Source: Mycolicibacillus koreensis
Lineage (GTDB): Bacteria; Actinomycetota; Actinomycetes; Mycobacteriales; Mycobacteriaceae
Length of the DNA: 59,170 nt
Assembly: GCF_002104795.1 (NCBI RefSeq)
Contig: NZ_NCXO01000026.1
Span: 1 to 59,170 of the forward strand
Reading direction: 5' to 3'
The stretch's first letter is position 1, and each line of letters starts with the position of its first letter. Below the pieces are notes generated by a model. That model was not told the origin of the DNA and did not search any database. It saw only the letters and a list, made by a program, of their open reading frames with translations. The position numbers and the translations under genes are program-made. This document shows, in pieces, positions 20,243 to 29,777 of this stretch.

Positions 20243-22599
20243 GGCGCCCCGCCTGGCTGCGTCTCGCCGTGATCGCCGGCATCGCGATCGGCCTGTTCGG
20301 TGTCGCCGCCGCCCCGGCGGTCGCCGACGACGCCCCCGACGCGATGTCGTTCGTGCAGGTGCAGATCGACACCGTCACCCCCGCGGTCGTCACCGCCGAC
20401 AGCGGCCCGGAGCTCACCGTCGCCGGTCACGTCACCAACACCGGGGACCGACCGGTGCGCGACGTGATGGTCCGGCTCGAGCAGGCCGCCGCGGTGGGCA
20501 CCGCCGCGGGCCTGCGCACCCCGCTGCGCGGCCAGCACGACCAGTTCGAGCCGGTCGCCGGGTTCCGCACCGTCGCCGCCGAACTGCAACGCGGCCAGAA
20601 GGCGTCCTTCACGTTGACCCGCCCGCTGGCCGCCGCCGACGGGGCCGTGCCCGACATCACCGACCCGGGCGTCTATCCGCTGTTGGTCAACGTCAACGCC
20701 ACACCGGACTTCGGTGCGCCGGCCCGCCTCGACGACGCCCGGTTCCTGCTGCCGGTGCTCGCGGTGCCCACCGGCGGGGGCGCCGAACCCGACTCTTCGG
20801 CGTCCACCGGCGAGGACACCGGCGGGGCCGACACCGCGCACCCGGTGGCGCTGACCATGCTGTGGCCGCTGGCCGATCGGCCCCGGCTGGCGCCCGGGGT
20901 GCCCGGCGGCACTGTGCCGGTGCGGCTCACCGACGACGAGCTGGCCGCCTCGCTGGCACCCGGCGGTCGCCTCGACATCCTGCTGTCGACGGTGGAGTTC
21001 GCCACCAGTGCCGGCGCCGACCCGGGCGGCGCGGTCACCCGCAGCCTGTGCCTGGCGATCGACCCGGACCTGCTGGTCACCGTCAACGCCATGACCGGCG
21101 GCTACGTGGTGTCCGACCCCGACGATCCCGCCGCGACCCATCCGGGCGCCGGGCAGGCCGCGGCCACCGACTGGCTGACCCGGCTGCGGGCACTGGCCGG
21201 CCGGCTCTGCGTGACCCCGCTGCCCTACGCCCAGGCCGACCTCGGCGCCGTGCAGCGCGCCGGGGACAGCGGCCTGGCCACGATCGCCACCGCCGGCACC
21301 GCTGCGCTGGTCGACCAGCTGCTCGACATCACCACGGTGCGCGGGGCGATGCCGTTCAGTCAGGCGCCGTTGACCCGCGACGCCGCCGACCTGCTCGCCG
21401 GACAGGCCGAGACGGTGGCGCTGGCCGCCGCCCCCGACACCACCGGCACCGACACCACCGGCACCGACACCGCCGACGAGGGCGGCGCGCCGGCCGATCT
21501 GCACCCGCGGCGGCTGTCCCCGCGGGTGACGCTGGCCCCGTTCGACCCGGCGGTCGGGGCGGCGCTGGCCGCCCTCGGCACCACCCCGACCGCACCGACC
21601 TACCTCGACACCGCCGCCAACCGGGGGTTCAAACAGAACCTGCGCCACGACTCGGCGGTGGCCCGCCGCCAGGACAGCCTCGGCGCGCTGCTGTGGCGGA
21701 TGCTGGCCACCGGGGTGACGCCGCGCACCGAACTGCTGGTGCCGCCGGCGAACTGGACGCTGCACCCCGACGACGCGCACGCGTTGCTGTCGACGCTGGC
21801 GATGGCGCTGCGCTCCGGGCTGGCGGTGCCGCGCCCCCTGCCGGAGCTGCTCACCGCCGCCCAGGCCACCACCGCCGCCCCGGGGGCGGCCGCGGTGCTG
21901 CCCGCGCACGTCGACCGGGGCCGTTTCGACACCGCGGTCACCGCCGCCATCGGCGAGCAGTCCCGTCGGCTGTGGGGCCTGACCGGGGCACTGACCACCG
22001 ACCCGCGCACCGGGCTGACCGGGGTGGCCTACACCGCCCCGCTGCGCGAAGACATGCTGCGGGCGGTGAGCCAGGCCGTCCCGCCGGCGGCCCGGAACGA
22101 GCTCGCCCACCGTCAGTTGGGCGCCGTCACCGAGACGGTCACCAACCTCATCGGCGGGGTGACCGTGGTCAACCCCGGCGGCTCCTACACCCTGGCCACC
22201 GAGCACAGTCCGCTGCCGTTGGCGCTGCGCAACGATCTGGCGGTGCCGGTGCGGGTGCGGCTGCACCTGGACACCCCGCCGGGCATGACGGTCACCGACC
22301 TCGGCGAGATCGACCTGCCGCCGGGCTACCTGCCGCTGCGGGTGCCCATCGAGGTGCGGTTGAACCAGCGCGTCGCCGTCGATGCCGCGCTGAGCACCCC
22401 CGACGGGATGCCGCTGGGCCAGACGGTGCGGTTGTCGGTGCACGCCAACGCCTACGGCAAAGTGCTGTTCGCGATCACCCTGTCGGCCACCGCGGTGCTG
22501 GTGGTGCTGGCCGGGCGGCGGCTGTGGCACCGGTTCCGCGGCCAGCCCGACCGCGCCGACCTGCCCGAGCCGCGCCGCGGAAACGGCGCCCGGCCGTGA
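20239..22599 (+). CDS. DUF6049 membrane-anchored exported protein (Rv3909-like)
   Basis: 786 residues. A signal peptide is seen at about 1-30 (basic start, core [17 protein letters not shown]). The long extracytoplasmic part opens with an Ig-like beta domain ([25 protein letters not shown]), and a second beta-rich segment near the end holds [18 protein letters not shown]. One C-terminal membrane helix is at about 738-760 ([18 protein letters not shown]), with a short charged cytosolic tail. A tandem DTTGT repeat lies near residues 397-408. Function is unknown. It is conserved between mutT4 and murJ and overlaps both by 4 nt, so a role in envelope assembly with the MurJ fusion is plausible (inference). 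Confidence 0.85.
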   Translation: MRRPAWLRLAVIAGIAIGLFGVAAAPAVADDAPDAMSFVQVQIDTVTPAVVTADSGPELTVAGHVTNTGDRPVRDVMVRLEQAAAVGTAAGLRTPLRGQHDQFEPVAGFRTVAAELQRGQKASFTLTRPLAAADGAVPDITDPGVYPLLVNVNATPDFGAPARLDDARFLLPVLAVPTGGGAEPDSSASTGEDTGGADTAHPVALTMLWPLADRPRLAPGVPGGTVPVRLTDDELAASLAPGGRLDILLSTVEFATSAGADPGGAVTRSLCLAIDPDLLVTVNAMTGGYVVSDPDDPAATHPGAGQAAATDWLTRLRALAGRLCVTPLPYAQADLGAVQRAGDSGLATIATAGTAALVDQLLDITTVRGAMPFSQAPLTRDAADLLAGQAETVALAAAPDTTGTDTTGTDTADEGGAPADLHPRRLSPRVTLAPFDPAVGAALAALGTTPTAPTYLDTAANRGFKQNLRHDSAVARRQDSLGALLWRMLATGVTPRTELLVPPANWTLHPDDAHALLSTLAMALRSGLAVPRPLPELLTAAQATTAAPGAAAVLPAHVDRGRFDTAVTAAIGEQSRRLWGLTGALTTDPRTGLTGVAYTAPLREDMLRAVSQAVPPAARNELAHRQLGAVTETVTNLIGGVTVVNPGGSYTLATEHSPLPLALRNDLAVPVRVRLHLDTPPGMTVTDLGEIDLPPGYLPLRVPIEVRLNQRVAVDAALSTPDGMPLGQTVRLSVHANAYGKVLFAITLSATAVLVVLAGRRLWHRFRGQPDRADLPEPRRGNGARP

Positions 22600-25500
22600 C
22601 CGCCGCCACCCCCGCCGGGCAACCCCGCGCCGGAGCGCGCCCGGAGCTCACCGACGCGGCGGTGGTGTCGCGCTCCTGGGGCATGGCGCTGGCCACCCTG
22701 GTCAGCCGGATCACCGGGTTCGTCCGGATCGTTCTGCTGGCCGCGATCCTGGGGGCGGCGCTGTCCAGTGCGTTCTCGGTGGCCAACCAGCTGCCCAACC
22801 TCATCGCCGCGCTGGTGCTCGAGGCCACCTTCACCGCGATCTTCGTGCCGGTGCTGGCGCGCGCCGAACGCGATGACCCCGACGGCGGGGCCGCGTTCGT
22901 GCGTCGGCTGGTCACCGCGGCCACCGCCCTGCTGCTGGTCACCACGGTGGTCTCGGTCGCCGCCGCCCCGCAGCTGGTGCGTTTGATGCTCGGCGGCGAC
23001 CCCCAGGTCAACGCCGCGTTGACCACGGCATTCGCCTATCTGCTGCTGCCGCAGGTGATCTTCTACGGGCTGTCGAGCGTGTTCATGGCGATCCTGAACA
23101 ACCGCAACATTTTCGGCCCGCCCGCCTGGGCGCCGGTGCTCAACAACGTGGTGGCGATCGCCACCCTGGTGGCCTACCTGCTGGTGCCCGGGGAACTGTC
23201 GGTGGACCCGGTGCGGATGGGCAACCCCAAACTGTTGGTGCTCGGGGTGGGCACCACCTTGGGGGTGGTCGCCCAGGCGGTGGTGCTGCTGGTGGCGATC
23301 CGGCGCGAACACATCAGCCTGCGCCCGCTGTGGGGCATCGATGACCGGCTCAAACGGTTCGCCGCCATGGCCGCGGCGATGGTGGCCTACGTCCTGATCA
23401 GCCAGATCGGGCTGGTCGTCGGCAACCAGATCGCCAGCACCGCCGCTGCCTCCGGCCCGGCGATCTACAACTACACCTGGCTGGTGTTGATGCTGCCGTT
23501 CGGGATGATCGGGGTGACGGTGCTCACCGTGGTGATGCCGCGGTTGAGCCGCAACGCCGCCGCCGACAACATCCCCGCGGTGCTCGACGACTTCTCGCTG
23601 GCCACCCGGCTGACGATGATCACGCTGATCCCGATGGTGGCGGTGATGACCGTCGGCGGACCGGCGATCGGCAGCGCGCTGTTCGCCTACGGCAACTTCG
23701 GGTCCGTCGACGCCGGCTATCTGGGCGCGGCGATCGCGCTGTCGGCGTTCACACTGATCCCCTACGCGCTGGTGCTGCTGCAGCTGCGGGTGTTCTACGC
23801 CCGCGAACAGCCCTGGACACCGATCGTGATCATCGTGGTGATCACCACCGTGAAGATCCTCGGCTCGCTGGCCGCCCCGCACGTGACCACCAACCCCGAC
23901 ATGGTGGCCGGGTTCCTCGGGCTGGCCAACGGGCTGGGGTTCCTCGCCGGGGCGGTGATGGGCCATCTGCTGCTGCGGCGCCGGCTGCAGCCCCCCGACG
24001 GGCGGCTGCTCACCCCGACCGTGGTGCGCACCGTGTTGGTCACCATCGCCGCCTCGCTGCTGGCCGGCACCGTCGCCTACGCGGTCGACCGGCTGCTCGG
24101 GCTGGCGCGCCTCACCGAGCACGGCGGGCCGGGCTCGCTGCTGCGGCTGACGGTGCTGACCGCGCTGATCCTGCCGCTGGTGGCGCTGGTGTTGATCCAG
24201 GCCCGGGTGCCCGAGGCGGAGGCCGCGCTGCTCACCGTGCAGCGCCGGCTGCGGGGGCGGCGATCTTTTCCCGCCGAGCGGCGGGCCGCGCCCGCGCCGG
24301 TCACGTACCCTATGCACAGCATGAGGCCATCGCCGGACATTCGGCGCGGAGCCGCCGACCCACCGGTCGACGCCGGAGAACCGAAAGGACCGGAGGTGAT
24401 CGAGAGTTCCTCCACCCCGTCGGGCGGCGCGCCGAGCAGCGGGGGCGGGCCGGACGCCGAGACGTTCCAGCCCGACGCGCTGCACTCCGAGGTGGCGCCG
24501 TCGGCGTCGTCACCGGATGAGTCGGTGCTGGTGCCCGGAACCAGCATCGCCGGTGGCCGCTACCGGCTGCTGGTGTTCCACGGCGGCCCGCCGGGGCTGC
24601 AGTTCTGGCAGGCTCTCGACACCGCGCTGGACCGCCAGGTCGCGCTGACCTTCGTCAACCCCGACCGCAGCCTCTCCGACGAGGCCGTCGACACCATCTT
24701 GTCGCGCACCCTGCGGCTGACCCGCATCGAGCACGCCGGCATCGCCCGGGTCCTCGACGTCGCCCACACCGGGGCCGGCGGCATGGTGGTCGCCGAATGG
24801 ATCCGCGGCGGGTCGCTGCGGGAGGTCGCCGAGACCGCACCGTCCCCGATCGGCGCGACCCGGGCCGTGCAGTCGTTGGCCGCGGCCGCCGAGACCGCGC
24901 ACCGCAGCGGGGTGGCGCTGGCGATCGACCATCCCAGCCGGGTGCGGGTCAGCATCGACGGCGAAGTGGCGCTGGCCTTCCCGGGCACCCTGCCGGAGGC
25001 CACCCCGGCCGACGACATCGCCGGGATCGGGGCGGTGCTCTACGCGCTGCTCGTCGACCGGTGGCCGCTGGCCCACGCCGGCGGGCCCGGCGGGCTGCCG
25101 CCGGCCGACCGGGACCGCTCCGGCCAGCCGGTGGAACCGTCGACGGTCAACCCCGACATCCCGTTCCAGATCTCCACCGCGGCCTACCACTCGGTACGCC
25201 AGGACGGCCGGATCCGCAGCGCGGCCACCCTGCTCAACCTGCTGCAGCAGGCGGCGGTGGTCGCCGACGAGACCGACCTGCTCAAACCGCTCGACGTCGA
25301 CGCCGAACCGGCTCCGCGCCGGGAGCGCCGTCCCGCCGACGACGACGCCGAGGCGATGGCCCGCCGGCGCCGCATGGTGCTCATCGGCGCCGGCATCGGT
25401 GTGGCCATCATCACGGTGTTTCTGCTGGTGCTGGCCTCGGTGCTGGGGCGCATCTTCGGCGACGTCGGCGGCGGGTTGGACAAGGACCGCCTCGGGCTCA

Positions 25501-26009
25501 ACACCCCGTCGTCGTCGGCGCGCAGCCAGAGCTCCCCCACCCCGCCCGGGCAGGTGGTCACCCCGGTGCGCGCGAGCGTGTTCTCCCCGGACGGCGGCGC
25601 GGACAACCCCGGCGACGCCGGGCAGGCGATCGACGGCAAGTCCTCCACCGGCTGGAAGACCGACATCTACACCGACCCGGAGCCTTTCCCCAACTTCAAA
25701 AGCGGTGTGGGGCTGCTGCTGGAGCTGCCCGAACCGACCGTGGTCGGCGCGGTGACGATCACCGTCTCCAGCACCGGCACCGAGGTGCAGCTGCGGTCGG
25801 CCTCCGACCCGTCGCCGGCCAAACTGTCCGACACCACCGAGCTGAGCCCGGTCACCCCGATCCACCGCGGCGAGAACACCGTCAAGGTCGACACCGGGGA
25901 GTCCGACGAGCCCACCTCCACGCTGCTGGTGTGGATCACCAAGCTGGGCACCACCGGCGGGGAGAACCGCACCACCATCTCCGAGATCACGGTGCGCGCC
26001 GCCGGCTGA
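22596..26009 (+). CDS. murJ: Lipid II flippase MurJ/MviN fused to a pseudokinase and an exported C-terminal domain
   Basis: 1137 residues. Residues ~20-550 form the multi-helix MurJ flippase core (SRITGFVRIVLLAAILG, NQLPNLIAALVLEA) that moves lipid II to the outer face. Residues ~648-885 are a kinase-like domain (GGRYRLLVFHGG) lacking the HRD, DFG and catalytic Asp residues, so a pseudokinase. A membrane helix at ~928-952 leads to an exported beta domain (~985-1137) resembling galactose-binding/discoidin folds (AIDGKSSTGWKTD). In M. tuberculosis PknB phosphorylates this pseudokinase, which then binds FhaA (established); fhaA lies at the right end of this window. It starts with a GTG overlapping the previous stop. 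Confidence 0.93.
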   Translation: MTAATPAGQPRAGARPELTDAAVVSRSWGMALATLVSRITGFVRIVLLAAILGAALSSAFSVANQLPNLIAALVLEATFTAIFVPVLARAERDDPDGGAAFVRRLVTAATALLLVTTVVSVAAAPQLVRLMLGGDPQVNAALTTAFAYLLLPQVIFYGLSSVFMAILNNRNIFGPPAWAPVLNNVVAIATLVAYLLVPGELSVDPVRMGNPKLLVLGVGTTLGVVAQAVVLLVAIRREHISLRPLWGIDDRLKRFAAMAAAMVAYVLISQIGLVVGNQIASTAAASGPAIYNYTWLVLMLPFGMIGVTVLTVVMPRLSRNAAADNIPAVLDDFSLATRLTMITLIPMVAVMTVGGPAIGSALFAYGNFGSVDAGYLGAAIALSAFTLIPYALVLLQLRVFYAREQPWTPIVIIVVITTVKILGSLAAPHVTTNPDMVAGFLGLANGLGFLAGAVMGHLLLRRRLQPPDGRLLTPTVVRTVLVTIAASLLAGTVAYAVDRLLGLARLTEHGGPGSLLRLTVLTALILPLVALVLIQARVPEAEAALLTVQRRLRGRRSFPAERRAAPAPVTYPMHSMRPSPDIRRGAADPPVDAGEPKGPEVIESSSTPSGGAPSSGGGPDAETFQPDALHSEVAPSASSPDESVLVPGTSIAGGRYRLLVFHGGPPGLQFWQALDTALDRQVALTFVNPDRSLSDEAVDTILSRTLRLTRIEHAGIARVLDVAHTGAGGMVVAEWIRGGSLREVAETAPSPIGATRAVQSLAAAAETAHRSGVALAIDHPSRVRVSIDGEVALAFPGTLPEATPADDIAGIGAVLYALLVDRWPLAHAGGPGGLPPADRDRSGQPVEPSTVNPDIPFQISTAAYHSVRQDGRIRSAATLLNLLQQAAVVADETDLLKPLDVDAEPAPRRERRPADDDAEAMARRRRMVLIGAGIGVAIITVFLLVLASVLGRIFGDVGGGLDKDRLGLNTPSSSARSQSSPTPPGQVVTPVRASVFSPDGGADNPGDAGQAIDGKSSTGWKTDIYTDPEPFPNFKSGVGLLLELPEPTVVGAVTITVSSTGTEVQLRSASDPSPAKLSDTTELSPVTPIHRGENTVKVDTGESDEPTSTLLVWITKLGTTGGENRTTISEITVRAAG

Positions 26010-26012
26010 GCC

Positions 26013-26040
26013 GGGAACACCGCCGTTTAGGCTGGCGTTG
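26013..26040 (+). promoter_or_regulatory. SigH-type promoter of trxB-trxC
   Basis: GGGAAC (26013-26018) and CGTTG (26036-26040) are spaced 17 nt apart, matching the mycobacterial SigH/SigE-type pattern of GGAAC-N18-GTT. It starts 4 nt after the murJ stop. The trxB2-trxC operon is a known SigH target in M. tuberculosis, so thiol-oxidative or heat-stress induction is expected. Confidence 0.65.
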
Positions 26041-26097
26041 CTAGCCCTGGACACCGGGCGGCCCGCCGGGGCCGCGAGTTCGAGCTGAAAGGCACAC

Positions 26098-27084
26098 ATG
26101 ACTTCCTCCCCCGCCGGGACTGACGCCGTGCACGACGTGATCATCGTCGGCTCCGGGCCCGCCGGCTACACCGCCGCGATCTACGCCGCCCGCGCCCAGC
26201 TCGCCCCGCTGGTGTTCGAGGGCACCTCCTACGGCGGGGCGCTGATGACCACCACCGACGTGGAGAACTACCCCGGGTTCCGCGACGGCATCCTGGGCCC
26301 GGAGCTGATGGACCAGATGCGCGAGCAGGCGCTGCGGTTCGGCGCCGATTTGCGCATGGAGGACGTCGAGTCGCTCAGCCTGCGCGGGCCGGTCAAGACG
26401 GTCACCACCGCCGACGGCCAGACCCACCGGGGTCGCGCGGTGATCCTGGCGATGGGGGCCGCCGCCCGCTACCTGCAGGTACCCGGCGAGCAGGAGCTGC
26501 TCGGGCGCGGGGTCAGCTCGTGCGCCACCTGCGACGGATTCTTCTTCCGCGACCAGGACATCGCGGTCATCGGCGGCGGGGACTCGGCGATGGAGGAGGC
26601 CACGTTTTTGACCCGGTTCGCCCGCAGCGTGACGATCGTGCACCGTCGCGAGGAGTTCCGGGCCTCCCGGATCATGCTGGAGCGTGCCCGCACCAACGAC
26701 AAGATCCGGTTCCTCACCAACGCCGTCGTCACCGCGGTCACCGGCACCGACACCGTCACCGGCCTGCAGGTGCGCGACACCGTCACCGGCGAGGACAGCA
26801 CCCTGGCGGTCACCGGGGTGTTCGTCGCGATCGGCCACGACCCGCGGTCGCAGCTGGTGCGCGACGCCCTCGACGTCGACCCCGACGGCTACGTGCGGGT
26901 GGCCACCCCCACCACCGCGACCTCGCTGCCCGGGGTGTTCGCCGCCGGCGACCTCGTCGACCGCACCTACCGGCAGGCGGTGACCGCCGCGGGCACCGGC
27001 TGTGCGGCCGCCATCGACGCCGAACGCTGGCTGGCCGAAGCCGCCCACCCCGACGCCGACCTGATTGGAGCCCCCCATGAGTAG
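26098..27084 (+). CDS. trxB: Thioredoxin reductase
   Basis: 328-residue NADPH- and FAD-dependent reductase that reduces thioredoxin. The FAD-binding motif is [16 protein letters not shown], the redox-active disulfide is CATC (in [11 protein letters not shown]), the NADPH motif is [12 protein letters not shown], and the C-terminal FAD motif is [10 protein letters not shown]. Length fits low-Mr bacterial TrxR. ATG follows GAAAGG at a spacing of about 6 nt. It overlaps trxC by 8 nt. The SigM and anti-sigma genes that precede trxB2 in M. tuberculosis are missing; only 88 bp separates it from murJ. Confidence 0.97.
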   Translation: MTSSPAGTDAVHDVIIVGSGPAGYTAAIYAARAQLAPLVFEGTSYGGALMTTTDVENYPGFRDGILGPELMDQMREQALRFGADLRMEDVESLSLRGPVKTVTTADGQTHRGRAVILAMGAAARYLQVPGEQELLGRGVSSCATCDGFFFRDQDIAVIGGGDSAMEEATFLTRFARSVTIVHRREEFRASRIMLERARTNDKIRFLTNAVVTAVTGTDTVTGLQVRDTVTGEDSTLAVTGVFVAIGHDPRSQLVRDALDVDPDGYVRVATPTTATSLPGVFAAGDLVDRTYRQAVTAAGTGCAAAIDAERWLAEAAHPDADLIGAPHE

Positions 27085-27409
27085 CGCCACCACGATCCCG
27101 GTCACCGAGGCGACCTTCGCCGAGACGGTGCTCGGCGCCGCCACCCCGGTGCTGGTGGATTTCTGGGCCGACTGGTGCGGGCCGTGCAAGATGATCGCGC
27201 CGGTGCTCGAGGAGGTCGCCGCGGAGAAGGCCGGGGCGCTCACCGTGGCCAAACTCGACGTCGACGCCAACCCCGAGACCGCCCGCACCTACCAGGTGGT
27301 CTCGCTGCCCACCCTGCTGCTGTTCGTCGACGGTGAACCGGTCAAACGGATCGTCGGCACCAAGGGCAAGGCGGCGTTGCTGCGCGAACTGGCCGACGTG
27401 GCGCCCTAG
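27077..27409 (+). CDS. trxC: Thioredoxin
   Basis: 110 residues with the classical active site WCGPCK and the cis-Pro region [16 protein letters not shown]. It is reduced by the TrxB encoded just upstream and is the main cytosolic disulfide reductase partner. The ATG start lies inside the end of trxB, giving translational coupling. Confidence 0.97.
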   Translation: MSSATTIPVTEATFAETVLGAATPVLVDFWADWCGPCKMIAPVLEEVAAEKAGALTVAKLDVDANPETARTYQVVSLPTLLLFVDGEPVKRIVGTKGKAALLRELADVAP

Positions 27410-27429
27410 CGGGTCGCCGCGGGCCCGCT

Positions 27430-27458
27430 GGTCGCGACACCGCGACCCGGGATTTTTT
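27430..27458 (+). terminator. Intrinsic terminator of trxB-trxC
   Basis: GGTCGCG (27430-27436) pairs perfectly with CGCGACC (27441-27447) over an ACAC loop; a T6 run (27453-27458) follows after 5 nt. This is close to a classical rho-independent terminator, uncommon in mycobacteria. Confidence 0.6.
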
Positions 27459-27484
27459 CGCAGACGGCCCCCATCTGCGACAAT
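27459..27484 (+). promoter_or_regulatory. Inverted repeat and -10-like hexamer upstream of cwlM
   Basis: CGCAGA-N9-TCTGCG (27459-27479) is a perfect 6-bp inverted repeat. GACAAT (27479-27484) overlaps its right arm and could be a -10 element, about 70 nt before the cwlM ATG. An operator role is inference. Confidence 0.35.
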
Positions 27485-27553
27485 GACAGGCAGCCAGCCT
27501 GCATCCGTCGGCGCCACCGGGCCGCTGACGCCATCTGACCGGAGGGTTCTGCC

Positions 27554-28768
27554 ATGTCGAGTGCTCGCGGCGGCGACGCTCTGCGACTCGGGGACCGTGG
27601 CGCCGCGGTGACCGAGATCCGGGCCACGCTGATGACGCTCGGGTTCGTCGAGAGCCCCGATGCGGACCTGTCGACCGGACAGCGGGTCGCCCTCGACGTG
27701 TTCGACGCCGAACTCGACCAGGCGGTGCGGGCGTTCCAGCAGCGCCGCGGGCTGCTCGTCGACGGGATCGTCGGCGAGGCCACCTACCGGGCGCTCAAAG
27801 AGGCGTCCTACCGGCTCGGGGAACGGACCCTGCACCACCAGTTCGGCGCACCGATGTACGGCGACGACGTGGTCACCCTGCAGGCCCGGCTGCAGGATCT
27901 GGGTTTTTACACCGAACTCGTCGACGGCCATTTCGGGTTGCACACCCACAACGCGCTGATGTCCTACCAACGCGAGTACGGGTTGCGCGCCGATGGCATC
28001 TGCGGTCCGGAGACGTTGCGGTCCTTGTACTTTCTGGGCTCGCGGGTCACCGGTGGTTCACCGCACGCGATCCGCGAGGAGGAGCTGGTCCGCAGCTCCG
28101 GTCCCAAACTGTCGGGGCGGCGCATCGTCATCGACCCCGGTTGCGGCGGTTCGGATCACGGGATGATCGTGCAGACCGCTTCGGGTCCGGTCAGCGAGGC
28201 GGAGTTGTTGTGGGACTTGGCTCGTCGCCTCGAAGGGCGGATGACCGCGATCGGCATGGAGACGTTCTTGTCCCGACCGGTCGACCACGGGCCGTCGGAC
28301 ACCGAACGGGCCGCCACCGCCAACCACATCGGCGCCGACCTGATGATCAGCCTGCGCTGTGCCACCCACCCGACCGCCGCCGCCACGGGGATCGCGTCGT
28401 TCTACTTCGGCAACGCCCACGGGTCGGTCTCGCCGCTGGGACGCAACCTGTCCGATCTGATCCAGCGGGAACTGGTGGCGCGCACCGGATTACCGGATTG
28501 CCGTAGCCACAGCCGCACCTGGGATCTGCTGCGGCTGACCCGGATGCCGACGGTACAGATCGACATCGGCTACCTGACCAGTCCGCGCGATCTGGCCCTG
28601 CTGACAGCACCGCACACCCGCGACGCTATCGCCGAGGGGGTCCTCGCCGCGGTCAAGCGGCTCTACCTGCTCGGCAAAAACGACCGGCCCACAGGCACAT
28701 TCACCTTCGCCGAGCTGTTGGCCCACGAGATGTCGGTGGAGCAGGCCGGTCGGATCACCGGCTCTTAG
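27554..28768 (+). CDS. cwlM: CwlM, regulatory amidase-like protein controlling MurA
   Basis: 404 residues. Two peptidoglycan-binding-type repeats (about 10-82 and 98-160) precede an amidase_3 domain (about 185-365). There is no signal peptide, fitting a cytosolic role. In the first zinc-ligand motif the usual His is Cys197 (IDPGCGG), so the hydrolase site is probably dead. In M. smegmatis and M. tuberculosis CwlM is phosphorylated by PknB near the C-terminus and then activates MurA (established); the corresponding tail here is RPTGTFTFAEL with Thr380, Thr382 and Thr384. ATG follows GGAGGG. Its stop overlaps the convergent next gene by 4 nt. Confidence 0.92.
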   Translation: MSSARGGDALRLGDRGAAVTEIRATLMTLGFVESPDADLSTGQRVALDVFDAELDQAVRAFQQRRGLLVDGIVGEATYRALKEASYRLGERTLHHQFGAPMYGDDVVTLQARLQDLGFYTELVDGHFGLHTHNALMSYQREYGLRADGICGPETLRSLYFLGSRVTGGSPHAIREEELVRSSGPKLSGRRIVIDPGCGGSDHGMIVQTASGPVSEAELLWDLARRLEGRMTAIGMETFLSRPVDHGPSDTERAATANHIGADLMISLRCATHPTAAATGIASFYFGNAHGSVSPLGRNLSDLIQRELVARTGLPDCRSHSRTWDLLRLTRMPTVQIDIGYLTSPRDLALLTAPHTRDAIAEGVLAAVKRLYLLGKNDRPTGTFTFAELLAHEMSVEQAGRITGS

Positions 28769-29547
28769 TCCTTAGCTCCCCCAGCCCTTAGCTCCCCCGG
28801 CTTCTGGCTCCCCCCGCCGCCGACTCCGCCGCCGACTCCGGCGCCGACCGGTTGGGTCAGCTCCGCGTTTTCCAGCAGCCTCTCCAACGCCGCCTCCACA
28901 TCGGCCTTCCAGCCCAGCCCCTTGTCCAGTTCCAGCCGCAGCCGCGGGAAGTACCGGTGTGGGGCCACCACGACGAACCCGGCGTCCTGCAGCGCCTGGG
29001 CGTCGATGATGCAGTGCTGCAACGGGCACTCGTCGATGCCGGCGAGCACCGACCGGATCTGCGGATCGCCCACCGCCCCGGCCGGCCCGGCGAGGTCGAC
29101 GGCTGCCGCCTCGGTGCGCCCGAACGCCTCGAGCGCGCGCACCCCGCGGCGCACCAGATCCTCGACGGCCCCGGCCACCAACCGCGCGGCCAGCCCGGTG
29201 CTCTGCCCGCCGGGCTCCACCGCCATCGACGTCAGCAGCACCGCGTCCGCCGAGACCGGTCCGGTCGGGAACCGTCGCGCCCGCGGCACCACCCGGGGCG
29301 GGGCGTAGAAGACATAGCCCAGGCACCGCTGCCGGAGCGCGTCGGCGGGCGGCAGCGCCAGTTGACCGCACGAACCCCACTCGAGCATGACCATCGACAG
29401 CCACGCTTCCTTCTCGAACTCCGGGTCGGCGAGCCGCTCCCCCGCATCGAGGGTGCCCGGATCGACCTCCCAGAACACGCAGCGGCGCGCGGTCTTGGGC
29501 AACTGGTCGAATGCCTCGAGTCGCAGCGGGGTGATTCGAGCAGACAC
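28765..29547 (-). CDS. Conserved protein, possible GNAT acetyltransferase (Rv3916c-like)
   Basis: 260 residues. The core (about 20-185) runs CVFWEVDP, then ADAVLLTSMAVEPGGQSTGLAARLVAGAVEDLVRRGVRALEAFG, which resembles GNAT motif A with a relaxed acetyl-CoA loop. The C-terminal ~35 residues are Gly-rich with low complexity. The function is unknown. The GTG start gives SARITPLRLEAFDQLPK, as in homologues; a longer in-frame ORF upstream is rejected. A TATTCT hexamer lies about 50 nt upstream. Its stop overlaps that of cwlM tail to tail. It sits between cwlM and parB, as in other mycobacteria. Confidence 0.75.
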   Translation of the reverse strand: MSARITPLRLEAFDQLPKTARRCVFWEVDPGTLDAGERLADPEFEKEAWLSMVMLEWGSCGQLALPPADALRQRCLGYVFYAPPRVVPRARRFPTGPVSADAVLLTSMAVEPGGQSTGLAARLVAGAVEDLVRRGVRALEAFGRTEAAAVDLAGPAGAVGDPQIRSVLAGIDECPLQHCIIDAQALQDAGFVVVAPHRYFPRLRLELDKGLGWKADVEAALERLLENAELTQPVGAGVGGGVGGGGSQKPGELRAGGAKD

Positions 29548-29596
29548 TAGACTTCCGGGCCTCCGTGCGTCGCGGCCGGCGAATTGCGGCACCTCC

Positions 29597-29602
29597 AGAA
29601 TA
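29597..29602 (-). promoter_or_regulatory. -10 hexamer upstream of the Rv3916c-like gene
   Basis: TATTCT on the minus strand, about 50 nt before the GTG. The 230-nt gap to parB also has a GTCACAGTGAC palindrome at 29746-29756; nothing else is recognised there. Confidence 0.4.
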
Positions 29603-29777
29603 AGAGAGAGGCCCGCGGCGGTGCCACCGCCGTCACCGGCGGCGCCGACGGCGCCGTCGAAGCTCGTAAACCGTTGATCCGCAACAAGTTTCACTCGCAA
29701 AGCGGTGTCGGACCGCTGGATTCAGCGTTGATCGGACACCGTTGTGTCACAGTGACGGAACGTCCCGGTGTCTCCGG

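Noticed and set aside
20862..22595. N-terminal extension of the murJ frame through the DUF6049 gene
   Set aside because: The extension has no conserved content, and the real start is the GTG overlapping the DUF6049 stop, giving the proper MurJ N-terminus.
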